NCBI GenBank assembly: GCA_021234155.1
Contig: JAJEKV010000094.1
Location: 3,640,535 to 3,704,534, forward strand
DNA: 64,000 bases
Direction of reading: 5' to 3'
Source: Isoetes taiwanensis
Taxonomy: Eukaryota > Streptophyta > Lycopodiopsida > Isoetales > Isoetaceae
Shown: piece by piece, positions 31,861 to 44,765 of the stretch
Layout: every line of letters begins with the position of its first letter
Numbering within the stretch: position 1 is the stretch's first letter
The notes under the pieces: model-generated
Databases searched by the model: none
What the model was told of the DNA's origin: nothing
The model's input: only the letters and a program-made list of their open reading frames with translations
Translations under genes and position numbers: made by a program

Positions 31861-34800
31861 TGTATGGATCTGCCTATGACATAGAGGCCATCTTGGGTCT
31901 AGGGCTCGGTCGGTACCCACCCCTCGTGTCTGTCTCGTCCCGGTTCCCGCCCCAAAGCGTGCAAACATTGCTCCGACCTCGATCACCTCATCACTATCGG
32001 GGAGCCCTATCGGGCTCAACCTTCTCAACCGTACTTTCCTTACACTGAACATGCCTACATCCATCATTCTTGGGCCATGCGCCTCTTCCTTCACAACCAT
32101 CATCTCCCCGGGTGAACGCGGATATCCACAAGTCTCTTTTTCGCCTACCGGGGAATATCCTTTCCCTACATTTCCCCTTTGCCCTTCCTCGTTTACAACC
32201 TTCACGGATCTCAAAACCAATGCTCGGGCGACCGGTTCCTCAACCCAGATCACCCCTTCATCGGGGTCCTTGGGCACCATGCCACCTCCAACTCAACCTC
32301 AATATCCTCACTATCGCGTTCTGTCCAGATGAAACACTTTCACATCTACCTTCCCGGACTCGGCCCTGACTTATCCCACCTTTGGCAACCACGAAGGCAA
32401 ACCCTTAGACCAAAGTGCTCAGGCCCACATGGAAGGAATTTGAGGCTCTAAACGTCCCTAAATGGTCATGCGCAACCTCAACTGAAATTCCACATCTTTT
32501 CCACCACCACCCGCATGGCTCTCCTCATCAATGGCTCATGTCCAACAAAAGCCATTGGAAACAAACTGGTCGAAATGAGAACCTGCTTTTCTTTCTCATT
32601 ATGGGACCACGGATGATGATCGGCTTCATCTCAAGCAACTCAATGAACTTCAACAAGAGCCCGCAGTGCAGGGATTTTTGCGGATCGACTTCACATTACG
32701 CTTTCGATGTAAACTCAAGGAGTACCCAACCTGAGCCAGTTTTGGTCTGGTTTCTCCAAGGACTTCCCTCCGGCTATTAGACTCATGGCGGAATACACCG
32801 TCCCAAGACTTTGGAGGAGGCTATTGATCTTGTCAATCACTTTCGATCAATGTTTCCTCCCGTGGCGTGGCTCTTCGGGAGCTCCCTTTCATTCCACCCT
32901 TATGGTTCCACGGCGGGTTGTCCCGGCCTCAACACGCCAATCCGGCAGTAGCGATCGGATCTGGTGCCATATCTGCAAAATACCAAGGCCACTTGGCAAA
33001 TGAGTGCAACTCCACCAATGGCCCTCATTGCAAGAGATGCAACATGTGCAATGCAATCATGCCACGGAAGAGTGCACTTTCGCACTCATCCCACACCTTT
33101 CCGCAACAAACTGGTTTTATCAAGTGCAAACCACACCTCGGCAACAATGGCACTATCGGCCCACCGCCAGGTGCAACCAACTCAACTCTATCGGCAGCAG
33201 GGCAACAGCGGGGACCCAACCCGTCCTCCTTTTGATCCTTCTAAAGCTTCGGTGTTATCAGCATCAAGAATGGGGTCATACCACCACGGCGTGCCCTCAA
33301 CTTCCACAAGTTCGAGTCTGACTTCACGGCACCAATCCGGACCACATCGGTCAGCCTCATGGCTTACCAACTCTGGATTGCTAATGGCAAACAAGGCGAG
33401 ACCGATTCTTAAGAAGCCACCAAGGCGCCTCCGGCAATGGCGCTATCAACCAGCTCCGACAAATCAACCTCACTGGATCAACAAGCACGGGGAGGAAATT
33501 TTTCAGGCACTTAATCCTCCGGTCCGACCATCAAATTGGGTTGGTTTGGTTTCCACGCCCGACGAGGGCATCCGTCCCTTGACCATTATTCCAAATGGCC
33601 GCGCAACACGCGCTGCGGTTGACACCATTCCTCATGAGGGCGAAAAAAGGTTCACTTTGCACGACTTGGAGAAACTAATGCCACATGTCATGCCTAAAGT
33701 TAAGCCAAAGCATTTTAAATCTCATGCAAAGGCTGCTGAAGGCCGCCGCGCTAGCGAATGTTCATGCCACCACGAGCTCAACAAAGACAAGATACACCTT
33801 CCACATCTCAACCTCCGCTCTCGGGCGTATCCCCATATTCTTTGCGGTTGACTTACTCAAAGTTCTTTGCTTCACTACCACGCCTCCGGCACCCGTGGAA
33901 CCCGGCGGATCCTTTTTCTCATGTGCCTCACGGAACTCCAAGAGGGAGCTAGCCAAGATCAAAATTCCTTTAAAGCTTGGCCACCATTTTGAAACTTCGT
34001 CCTGCTCTCAAGGACCCGGTTACCACTCCCAAGCTGTTTTAGTTGGAATTTTGTAGCTACCTCTACACCCACGGTCCATGCCACGGTGGGTAATCGTCAA
34101 GTCAACCATGTTCAAATAGATGGAGGTAAGCGCGGTCAATCTCATCGCGGATAAACTCGCCAAACAAAATGGGCATCACTAACTCTTTCGTTGCCCCATA
34201 TGACATCAAGTTGGCTAATGGCCATATCACGCGCGACCTCAAAAAGTCACGCCTCTTCTTCACATCAACATCGGTGATCTCCGGCTTCCCCATGGAATTT
34301 GGAGTTTGGAAAGGCGGCGAAGATCCGGTGACTATGAAATGTTGGTCGGCGGACCTTTTCTCCCGCCGAGGCCAAGGTATCCATTCTTTGGGCCACGGAC
34401 GGTTAGTCATCAGCGATGGTCACCTCAATTCCACCATGGACTTTACAAGCAGGCGGGGATCATTTTACGTTGAACATGCGGAACCCTCTCTCTCCGGACC
34501 GCGGATTACGGAAGCTCGGAATATTTATCAAGTTCGGGCTCCACTGCGAGTGCGCCTCTGTCATCCTACCCGAATATCTTGATCCTTGGGGAGAAATGAC
34601 TCTTGATTAGGGACCAGGTTGTGGCTGCTTTAATTGACCCTTACCTGGCTCCTTGCCATAGAATCAACGTGTCGATCACTTTTCGATCGTCGAACCTCCT
34701 GCAACCCCCTCGTTGATGTACACAGTCATGTCATGAAGCAACCTCTGGCTGGATGAAACTTCGGCCACCTCTTTTTTTTTCACGCAGAAAGTGCCATGCA

Positions 34801-37684
34801 TCTGTTATGCTCCAACCTCCACACACATTGTCGGTGGTACCGTGATACCCCATATTGGGACTCCGGTCGAGATGCGGGGGGGCGTTGGCAGCAATCAGCC
34901 GTCCGGAGCTTCGCGCAAATCTTCCGACACCCTATCGTAACAGGGCTGTCAAACTTTTCCAAAAAGTTCAAACACATCTTTGCACGGAGCTGAGAGATCT
35001 TGGGAATCAACAAAAAGCTTGGGGAACTCACCATTCCTACCAAATCTGATGCAAGACCGGTTTAGCAAAGCGGCGGCGACGGGCTCAACCCTAATTTCCG
35101 CAGGTGATCGCGTCCAGGCGGAAATTGACAAACTCGCTAGCTGCGGGTTTTGATCTATGAGGTCAAACATTACGAATGGGTGAGCCCCCATAGTCATTGC
35201 CCTCAAACACAATGGTAAGATCCGTGCATGTGGACTACCTAAAACTCAATCGAGCCACGGGCGTGATCATTTTCCACTTCCCTTCACGGACCGGGTTCTA
35301 GAAGAGGTTACTTTGGACATGAGATGTACTCCTTCATGGATGGTTTTTCGGCTACAATCAGATCTCAATCAAAGAGTTACGATCAACTCAAGACTACTTT
35401 CACCACCGGGTGAAGTTCTTTTTGCCTACAAGGTGGTCCCTTTTGGATTATCAAACTCTCCATCAACGTTTCAACGCATCATGCTCTCGGTTTTCCATGA
35501 TTTCATGAAGGAAAATCCCTTCTTACAAATCTTTCAAGATGACTTCTTTGCGCCTCGGTTCATGGCTGACCATTTGGATAAATTGGAACTTCGTCTTCCG
35601 AAATGTGATGAGTCAGGCATTAGTCTCAATCTGAGAAATGCACCTTTTGCGTCACCTCGGGGAGTTACGTTGAGCCGTTATGTCGATGCAGCGGTATCAC
35701 CACAGATCTGCCAAAATCGGTTAATGTGCTCAAGGCTCAAGCACCAGCCAATATCAAGGAGACACGCTCTTTCACGGGTAAGGTCAATTATTACTCCACC
35801 TTCATACCGGACTAGCAGCCATTGCAGATCCCATTCATAAACTCACGGGTGAGCCCGATCCACACGGGCTTGGAATTCCCAGGCGGATCGCGCTTTCCAA
35901 CGGAAGAAGCTTTTGCTTTACCTCGGGCACCGGTTCTTGTTCCTCCTCAATGGGACAAGCCCTTTCATGTTCATGTCGATGTCGATGTCCGGCGTTTGCT
36001 ATTGGGCTGTTCTTTCTCCAGAATATGATCGCTGCTCGACAAACCAAATCGATCACGCCCGGTAGAAAACTCAATTACTGGCCGCCTTTGTATTCGCCCA
36101 CAGGCGTGAAGCTTTGGGTCTCATTTTACGTGTCCAACGCTTCCGTCACTACCTTTTGGGCGATCAAATCAAGTTCTTTGTGGACCACCAAGCACTCCTT
36201 TATTTGATCAACAAGTCCACGCCCGCCGGCGCATTGCTTTCGTTGGGTCCTTCTTCTCAAGAATTTGCCCCTTTGAAATCGTTCATAAGGCTAGGCAAAT
36301 CTCATGTCGTCCGGATTATCTTTCACGCATCCACCACGATGATCCCTCAACTGGAGTCTCGGGCGCCTTTCACGATGCTTTCGGCTCTTTTTAGTCACGG
36401 CAACACCATTGGTTCCATGATTTTCAGCCAGTACCTCCTCCACGGGTGCTCTTCCACGAAGCGAGCGCCTCTCTCCGCCCGGCAATCCGTCGACATCAAT
36501 TTCTCCGCGAGGTCCGTGACTACACCATGGTTGCGAGGCATCTCTACAAAAGGTAAGGACACCATCCATCGACTTGCCTTGTTTCTACCTCATGAAGTTC
36601 GGATATTGTTAGAGAAGCTCATCAAGGGCTGGGTGGTGGTCATTTTCATGGTGACACCCGCGACGCATAAAATCCTTCTAGCACGTATTTTTGGCCTGAC
36701 TCTTCAAAAGACGCTCACATACGCGTGGAGTGTGATGCTTGCCGTACGTGGGGATGACTACGACGGCCGTGGCGGAGCTCTTCCTTGACGCCGATTACCA
36801 CCCACTTCCCTTCCGGCAAATGGGGAATGGATTTTGTGGGACCCATCGACCCTCTGTAGCGGCACAACTGTGGATTACGTCTGGTTCTCAATCGACTATG
36901 CTACTAAATGGGCTAAGCTTCGCACTTCAGGTTAACAACACCGCAAAGAAGTACGCCCGGGGTCCTTTATCAACAAATCATCCGCGATTCTTGCCCCACC
37001 TGGAAGCCGGTCGTGATCGTGGTGTCCATTTCATCAATCATACCATAAAGGAAGGAGGCGAAATTATCTCGATCCATCATCACAAGAGCACACCTTTACT
37101 ATCCTCAAGGTAATGGTTTGGCGAAAAGCACCAACAAGACTCGGTCACCATTCTCAAGAAAATTTGTGACGCTTCGCATCGCCTTGGCAAACAAAAACTT
37201 CCAAGCGTTCTTTGGGCCTACAATACTTGTTTCAAAATTACTACGAGTCACACTCCTTTCAAATTGGTTTATGGTCATGAAGCTCTCATGCCGGTTTGAA
37301 TACATCCTTCCAATGCCCGTTTTCAATGACTCACGCCCATAATCCGCTTTGCCGACTCAAAGAAAGGGTCTATCAATTGGAACAATTGGATGAACCGAAG
37401 GATGCTTATATTCGAGTTCTTCATGGACAACGGTTGCAAAAATCTTTACATGACAAGCGTCACGAAGACAAAAACATTCAAAGAAAGGCGATTTGGTTCT
37501 TCTTTATGATTCAATTAAAAATTTTCCGGAAAGCTTAAGTTTCGTTGGCTTGGCCCTTATCAAATTGTTCAAGTGGTTTGTTGCGTTTTTCCAATGGTTG
37601 GAGTTAGATGGCACTCCATTACCTACTTGGTTAATGGTTTTCGACTCAAAACATTTCATCACCACGTAGCGAAAATCAACAAAT
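31861..37684 (+). pseudogene. gag-pol polyprotein of gypsy copy 1, many frameshifts
   Basis: Encodes the capsid and enzymes for particle formation, reverse transcription and integration. The gag start MYGSA is at 31861. The zinc knuckle of CX2CX4HX4C type is at 32965-33007 with one extra A breaking the frame. The longest frame (32964-33851, 295 aa) is out of register at the knuckle but follows gag farther on (SNWVGLVSTPDEG). The protease active site DGG is at 34119-34127. Reverse transcriptase spans about 35140-35800 with IFQDDF at 35531-35546; RNase H about 35900-36250 with FFVDHQALLYL; integrase about 36590-37330 with WGMDFVGPI-type core near 36820, a DRGVHFIN segment near 37013 and a QGNGLA-type segment near 37103. 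All parts are on the plus strand but in changing frames. Not functional as read. Confidence 0.85.
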
Positions 37685-40600
37685 GAATCTGATTCAAGCG
37701 GCAAACACCACGAGTGAGTAGAAAGGCGACATATTATATTATAGTGGATATTTTTACAAAATGCGGGCAGCCCCGGCTACTTCCGCTATAGGCACCGCCC
37801 TATATACAAAAATGGGCTCCCGAGCCCCATCTACTAAAAAGCCTAAGAAAAAAAACCCCTCTACTGGGGTTGGGAGCGAGGTATCTGCGGAGGAGGTGGT
37901 AGAGGTTACGCTCGGGGGTCCCAGCGAGGTCGAGAACCACCTCCATCCGGGTTGGTATGAGGGTCGGGATGTTCAACCATCCCGAGCACCACCATCCATT
38001 ATGCGCCACGATTGTGGCGGCGCGAAGGTCGAGCAGTTCATTTTGCCGTAATCCACTCTGGCGGTTGGTGGGCATAGTGCAATTTTACGTTCAAACCCCG
38101 GCGGCCATGCTCGGCGCCATAGAATGCCTTCACTTCGCTTTCCGGTTAGTCTTATATAGCCCAGAGGCGCTGGTCGGCGTGGACCCGAGTAATTTTGCGC
38201 GTGTTTGCAATGCAAGGCTCTTTCTAAGCGGAGAATCTTTTCTCATACATATCTAGCCGGTGCAGCCGACACATTACGTTTTAATGTTATCCCCGCCGGT
38301 TACCCGGCATTAAATGCCCACTTGCTTCTTTTTATGCGATCCAACATTAAACTATGTCCTTTGGCCACCTATCACATCAGCTCATTCTCTCACGACCCAT
38401 CTCCACCGTTCATTTTCTCCCTTAAGTTGTTCGGGGACTTAATAAATTTTGCCTCTCATCATCAGCAATCCTTCGCATCTTTAGGCGCATCAGCCATCAG
38501 CGGTTCTAAGGTTTCCCCTCATCATACCTCTTAAGCCTCCGATTCTTGGCGCCCTAAAACTTTAGTTCTCTGGCGCCTTAGTTCTTGGCTTTCGTCCTCG
38601 CCTTTGGATCACCGTTCTTTCGCACATCTTTACCATGGTTGTAATCTTCAAAATTTACATCTTCTTCCGGGGACGGCTCTTTTGAATGTGTATCCTTCTT
38701 GACGCTAACTTTCTCCGAAGCCCACTGGGTTCAATCGTGTAAGTCTTGACAACGAAGCTTTTAAATTCTCTCAAATGGAACTCCGGCTCCAAATCCCGCC
38801 TGATTGAGCCAGCGTTCGCTAACATCATCAACAGACGCATGGATAATAATAACCGGTTGATGGCACCAACATTTTAGACTCAACACTTGATTTCGTGAGG
38901 TATTCCATATTCGCTTTCCAAACTCCTTGTTTATCTTGGTTCGCCTACGATCTAGATGTCACCGAAGTTTGGTGCCCTCTATCATGCCAATGTACATGGC
39001 GACAAATATCGACAACCCCCATGAAACTTTAATTAAGTGGCGGGCTAGTCCCTTGGGTAATTCTATCATCATCAAGAACCCCATATCAATAAGCCTTTCT
39101 ATAGCCATGGTGTCATTGCTACACACTCCAACCACCACATGGATTGGCCCAATTCGCTGTTCTACCGTTCTTCTCAAGAAGGGGACCGCCTTCGGGTTGC
39201 CACTTCCATTTCTCGGCAGTTCATGGGAGGCCACCTTCAAGCCATTGTCCATTTCCTTCCTCCCACCCACAAAATTCTCATACTTCCCACTCGGCTGGTC
39301 CCTTCCCAAGACTCACCGTTGGTACTTCATGCCTTCTTCTGGTCATGACCAAAATGCGCACTCCCATGTCACTGCCTCCTCTACTACACCATCGGCCACA
39401 CCACATCTCCCAAACATCACAAAACAGCCTTGCTGGGCTCCACCACCACAAAGACCCTCGTCGGTATTTGTACCATCCAATACTCACATCGCCAGATGCT
39501 CAAGTCGCCGTTCTTAAGTTGCTAGAATCCCAAGAAGCTCTGAACGGGGTTCCAAGCGGCACTACAAGGCCTTCGATCTCGTGCGTGACCTTCGGACTCA
39601 AGTCACACCCTAAGTTGCAACTTTGGAGGCCAAACTTCAAGACAAACCGCGAAGACTCTCTGCCGAGGCTCACTCTGAGATCTCAAAGTGCGGATCGGGT
39701 CAGCCAACGCGATCAGCAGACTCGGCTCCAATGATTAATTTGTTGGGCAAAACAAGTCGAACACTCTCACGGAGGAGGAATTTGCCAAGGAAAAGATATT
39801 TCTAAGCTCAGCGCCTTGTACTACGAGCTTTGTGGCAACTCTGACTCATAAGTTGAGAACTATGGGCCAGGGGTGGTCAAGAATTGCCTCCTTATTTCGG
39901 CTTTCTTAGAACCTCTCGGCTCTCTCTCCCAAGATCGGCTTCTGAGGTGCGAGAAGCAGGAAGATTGGCCAGTAGCCCGGCGCTTGGATTGCAGGTGCCC
40001 GTCTTGAACGGGGCAATCCTCCTCCCGAGTCAACAATTCCTTGAAAGGTCCGTGACCAATCCATATACGCTTAGAAAGGACATTGGATCGTGATCTTGAA
40101 CAACATTTGCAACAAGCTATTGTTGATCTGGTAGAGGGGCTCAAAGCTTAAAAACTTCGACTGGCCATCGCCATTGTCAACAACACGCCCCGACTTCCAG
40201 GTTCCTTCCTCCTATCAGATTATGTGTAGTTTGCGCGCCACCTATTTCCTTCGAGAAGTGGCATCGGTGATGGACTGTGGATGTTCCCCCCTGCGGATTT
40301 TCTTGGGATCGGCGAACTCACCATTGAAGACAAAGGTTTATCTTTGTGCCCTTTTGGTCTTTTGATCTCGCCCTGCTAGCGCCCGATCGGACTTTGTCTG
40401 CCTTCGATTGTTGACCCGCCCGGCTTACATTTTTCATGATTTTTACGGGGTGATACCGCGAAAAGCGTTGAGGGATGGGCCCACGCCAGTCTTTGGGGGT
40501 GACCCCACTTTGCAATGGTTGCTTCGGGATAACAACCCCTATCTTGGCGTCGACAACGGACCCACACTCTTCATCCCGGTACATGCTTTTGAGCTTGCCA

Positions 40601-41563
40601 ATCATTTTACTCTCGGCTTAGCGGGCGGCTGTGAGAATCTGGAAGTATGGGGATCCCGAAGATCTTCCCCTATGCTTTGGATTTATATAATAGGCACCTC
40701 ATGGGTTATAATCAATTAAAATTTCTCTGGCGGATAGTCAAATTCCCCCGCGAGGGTTGGATAGCCCTCCTCTGCTCTCAACTTCACCGCCTCGATTTGG
40801 GATCGTTGGTGTCCAAGCATGATCGACTCTTGTCGATCAATTCGGGGAGGCATTTCTCGATAACCCCGCCCCACGGGCATGGTTCACTTCTCCCTATGCT
40901 TCCACAGGTGTTCCTCCTCCCCGGGTTCTGACTTCGATTAGAAGCCTCTCCCCTTTGGACAAAAGGTCATGGATGGCCATCTTTGGATGGACTCCACCTC
41001 CGGATCAAGCGGATCTCCGTTTGGATCCCCGTTTATTCGCCGGATTCCCATTATTGGGAGGAGGGTACCCACTCGCGATACCATGAATTATGGATCTATA
41101 TTGCTAATGGCGTGGTTTGGCAGCGGCGAATCTCGATTCATGGTCTTTGACTTTTTTACCTTTATGCGAATGCCACCTCACGGAATCATGGTTCATCTTC
41201 AAGCAGATTTTTGTCTTTGCTCTCAAATACCTCTTGCTTTCTCCTTCATCGGCGGCGGCCAATTTTTTCAACGCTGCAATCCGAATGCGGTCTTCGGTGC
41301 CTTCGACCTCGGACACCTCCTCATGGAATGTCGATTCGTTTTTTTTTTGTTATCTTTGCCCTTGAAGATATGATGCGGCTCGTTTCCTCATTGATGCCGA
41401 ATCCGCCCCTTGGCATCAACACACCTCACGCTCTACAATCCATGGGACCTCATTGCCCGGATGCCATAATGGTGCCGAGCCTCATTCAGGGGATCACTTT
41501 CGGGCGGCATGGCTTCCATACCGAAAGCACTTCCCCTTTTCCTTCCCCGGTTAATGTCGTTTG
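37685..41563 (+). other. 3' region of gypsy copy 1 between integrase and 3' LTR
   Basis: About 3.9 kb, matched by 56604-60534 in copy 2. It starts with a (C)TATATAC box near 37800 and holds a TTATATAGCCC box at 38152, about 480 bp before ATGG at 38635, both kept in copy 2. Frames are open on both strands and shift often; phrases shared by the copies include YIFHDF near 40430 and GDPTLQWLLRDNNPYL near 40500. Athila elements have an env-like frame and Tat elements an extra, often antisense, frame here. I cannot match this region to either. Confidence 0.6.
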
Positions 41564-41571
41564 GTGAAGAG
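41564..41571 (+). promoter_or_regulatory. Polypurine tract, copy 1
   Basis: GTGAAGAG directly before the 3' LTR; copy 2 has GTGGGGAG at the same place, which is probably closer to the original. Confidence 0.6.
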
Positions 41572-42115
41572 TGTTAGTCTGTGCCCTCTGATACAGGACT
41601 ATTCATCATACAATGGACCGGTCAAGCTCAAGATCCACGGTCGGTAGTCGGTGGGTAAAGGCTCGGTAGAAGACCAAAATAGCGGAACCATGCGGCCAAA
41701 GCCTAAAAGAAAGGTTTAAGTGGCTGACCCGTCACCGCCAGCGTCGTCGGCATGATTCTAGGCACTTCAAGAGGCACGCCAACATTCCCTAAATCAAGGC
41801 CTCCTTCGAGTCGACACTTGCGAATCGATCGAGTGTCTATATTGGGCCAAGGCCATTTAACATATATATGACTAGAGCTTCGCGCATGGTTCTAGATGAG
41901 TTTTGAGTCTTGTCTCCTTTCAGTTTTTCTCTCTATTGCAAGAGCTCATGTATGTTCATCGTGATATCAAAGGAAGCTTATCATTTTCCTCTCATTTGTT
42001 ACGTTTTCTTCTTCTTGTTCTCTTCTTGCAAATCCCGTGACATAGTCCCCGGACTCTCTGTTAGATCCACGGGTCCTCCACCAGGCATCTTCGAGTTCGA
42101 ACCCGAACCCAAACA
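41572..42115 (+). repeat. 3' LTR of gypsy copy 1
   Basis: 544 bp, starts TGTTAGTCT and ends CCCAAACA. Differs from the 5' LTR mainly in short patches near CG-rich points, with long identical AT-rich stretches between. Confidence 0.9.
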
Positions 42116-44765
42116 AAGGAGATCGTTCTACAATTTATGATAAGGTAAAAGTATTTTCTTGCAACATGTGTGCATATCAATATACCTCTCGATGAGATGT
42201 TCTTGTTTACGCCAACTCTACGGTTGATTATCATCGTTCCAAGGTTAAGATGAGATGCTTTGAAGTATGGAGGAGAATTTGCATATAGTTCTTGAGTAGT
42301 GTGGGGAGATGATTTGGATTGGATGTCGACATTGCGAAGATTTCTTACAACGGCAGTGTGCTTTATCCATATCTACTCTAAAGATTTACGGATCTTTTTA
42401 TTGTTTGTTGTTTATGTCTGACGACTTCTAACAATCCAAACAAGTGCGGAAAAGCTTTTTCTACCATCGGGCGTAACTTGGTTCAGTTATGATGAAGTGT
42501 TGGAGGTAGAGGCTATTAGGGCATGTAATTTAAAATCTAAGTTGTTGCAAAGGGCAAGTTGAACATTATCTAAAGGTTGCTATGAATTTTGACTAGGTGC
42601 GGGGAGGCATGTTTGCCAGCTTCGTGAATCATTAGTGACGGGGGGACTACGGAAATATCGGAACAACGTTATTACCGGTTACTTCTTTAAGCATGCGACT
42701 CACTTTGTAGATTCTATATGTTTGAAGAAAGTTAGGGATTGCATGCCATGTTTTCGGTATATCTGGGGGAGTTGCGGATGAAATAGTTTTCAAGAACACA
42801 AATTCACACATAAAGAGTATCATTTCCGAATTTCATTTTGCATGATATTCTATGCTTTAGAAGATGTAAGTTCACTAATGTTTCTTTTGCGGGATCAAGC
42901 TTGTGGAATATTGAAAGTGTTTTAAGTGAATTCAATGCACTTGCATTGAACCTTCTCGACCAATCACCAATCTCATTCTCGTAATGCCTTCATTTCATTC
43001 TTTTCTTGGCCTTTACCTTCTTTTTTCTATGATTATTGAGTTCTTGAGTTAAAACAATAGAATCTGGATGTACTGATAATGTCACAAAAGACATGCTCAT
43101 ATCTTCCATTAAGCGTTGATAAAATCGTGGCGTGATGTAGAAACGAGAATGGGAAGGCATTCTTTGCTTCCCCGACTGCCTGCGAAATTCCGGAGACGTA
43201 GATGTACAGTCCATGGGCTGAATTTGTTGAGTGAGGATGATATGCTTGGTCGTGGGGCAGTTAGGCGTTGTACATGATTTGGTTGGAAACATGCCATTTC
43301 ACCCTCTACAAGTTCCATGGATTTATTTGATTGGTTCTTATAGGATATTAAGAGGATTGGGTTGTGCTAATACTTAAATGATTATTATAAGGGCCAACTT
43401 TGGAAGACTCATCACAAAATAGAATAGAATAGAATAGAATATGATTTTATAAACCCGAGGAACCAAGCGTACCAGGACCCAAGTACAAGAGAAGACGGAT
43501 ATTACTACCGGATTAAAACCCCACTTCCCAGGTTTTGGGGAAAAACCTTAGTAGCAATAAGGATCTTGACATCTTTGCGGATTATATACATAATCTAATC
43601 AAATCTGGTGAGGTTAATGTCGGACGAGGGGGCATAAGCGTATTAAGCGTATCCATTACCTCCGGAGATACGATCAACCAGCCGCCTCGAGAGATGCTGG
43701 GCAGTGGCTCATGCAGGCGATGGGGAGCTGTAACCGAGCATACCCCGAGCCGGATATGCTCCGCCTGCCCGGGCTGGGCGTGACTTTCATCCTCAATAGC
43801 ACCACTGTTATACGGCCAGCAGCAGGAGACTCTGTCCTCACGCTCCCGGGAATCCATCTCCCTGTCTCCAGTGGGTGAGTGGAAATCACATGTGAGTTCT
43901 GCAGAGATGGTGGCGCGAAGCGTCAGCCAAAGGTTGAGAGGCGTGGGCTTTCTCCATCGGAAGCCGGGTGGGCTGCGGAGGGCAGATAGCCACCACCTTA
44001 GGAAGTAATGACGATATGGGACCAACAGTCCGGAATTTCACTCCCGATTTTGCGGGCCAAGAAGGCCTTCATGCACAACTCTAGATGGTTCAAGTGGTGA
44101 GGATATCCTTTGGGCTTTACCACTTCTGCCCCATAGGAGGACCCGGTTCAACCAAGGCCTGAACAAGTGTGCTGGTGATCCCATGTACATGACTCTGCCT
44201 TGTTTTTTGCATTGCCTCCCCAACTTTCCGCCTGGTGACAAAGTCATAAAGCATGGTTCCACATGTTCTATAGTGCCCATGCATGACAATAGCATATTGA
44301 TCATATCCATTTTTAGTTACATATTCCTTGCTGATGTTTGTATCGTAAAATGTTGGTGATATGGCATGCGAAACCATCATATGAGAAAAGGGAAAAAAGC
44401 GGAGATAGAAACGGTTTGAGTTCTTTATCGGAATCTTCATGGGAATAAACATGCCCGGAAAATCATATAAGATCAATCTAGTACTTTCACGATATTGTAA
44501 CTTCCTTATGAATGAGAATGAAGATTATATATTATAGCGTCTGGATACACATCTTAGAGCTGTTGATTAGTCGGTTTGGATAAAGTCGACCTCTATTGCG
44601 ATTATATAAGCTTTGGCAAAACCCCATAATGAGTCTCATTTGGTGCACTCTACCTTGCTTTCGAGGAAATTAGCTATAGCGGAATGCCCGATTACTCGAC
44701 ATCATAAACAAGCATTCTGCTCGTGTCACCGATGTCTTAAACATAAATCAATGGCACAGACAAAC
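42116..44765. repeat. Downstream segment X, copy 1
   Basis: Starts with the AAGGA duplication and matches 61104-64000 to the end of the window. Landmarks: AGGTAGAGGCTATTAGGGCAT at 42500, a (TAGAA)n tract at 43419-43440, and the end GACATCATAAACA. Minus-strand frames at 43582-44025 and 44117-44476 (FFPFSHMMVSHAI, YVTKNGYDQYAIVMHGH) have partners in copy 2, so the region may once have coded, but no domain is recognisable. Confidence 0.8.

Larger units (their letters stand above)
31161..42115 (+). mobile_element. Ty3/gypsy LTR retrotransposon, copy 1 (Tat/Athila-like), complete
   Basis: LTR 31161-31726, gag-pol remnants, a long 3' region, polypurine tract at 41564-41571 and LTR 41572-42115, with AAGGA on both sides. 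Domain order gag, protease, reverse transcriptase, RNase H, integrase is that of Ty3/gypsy. The RT style (PFT...GHEMYSFMDGFSGYNQ-like, FQDDF) and the extra sequence after integrase fit the Tat/Athila branch. Every domain is broken by short indels. Length is about 10.95 kb. Confidence 0.9.

Noticed and set aside
31852..32280. Minus-strand frames within gag (and similar ones in pol)
   Set aside because: They are antisense shadows of GC-rich coding sequence and are not kept in the other copy.
32964..33851. Longest frame in the window (295 aa) as an intact gene
   Set aside because: It is gag read out of register over the zinc knuckle; comparison with 51929-51970 shows a frameshift. It belongs to the gypsy element.
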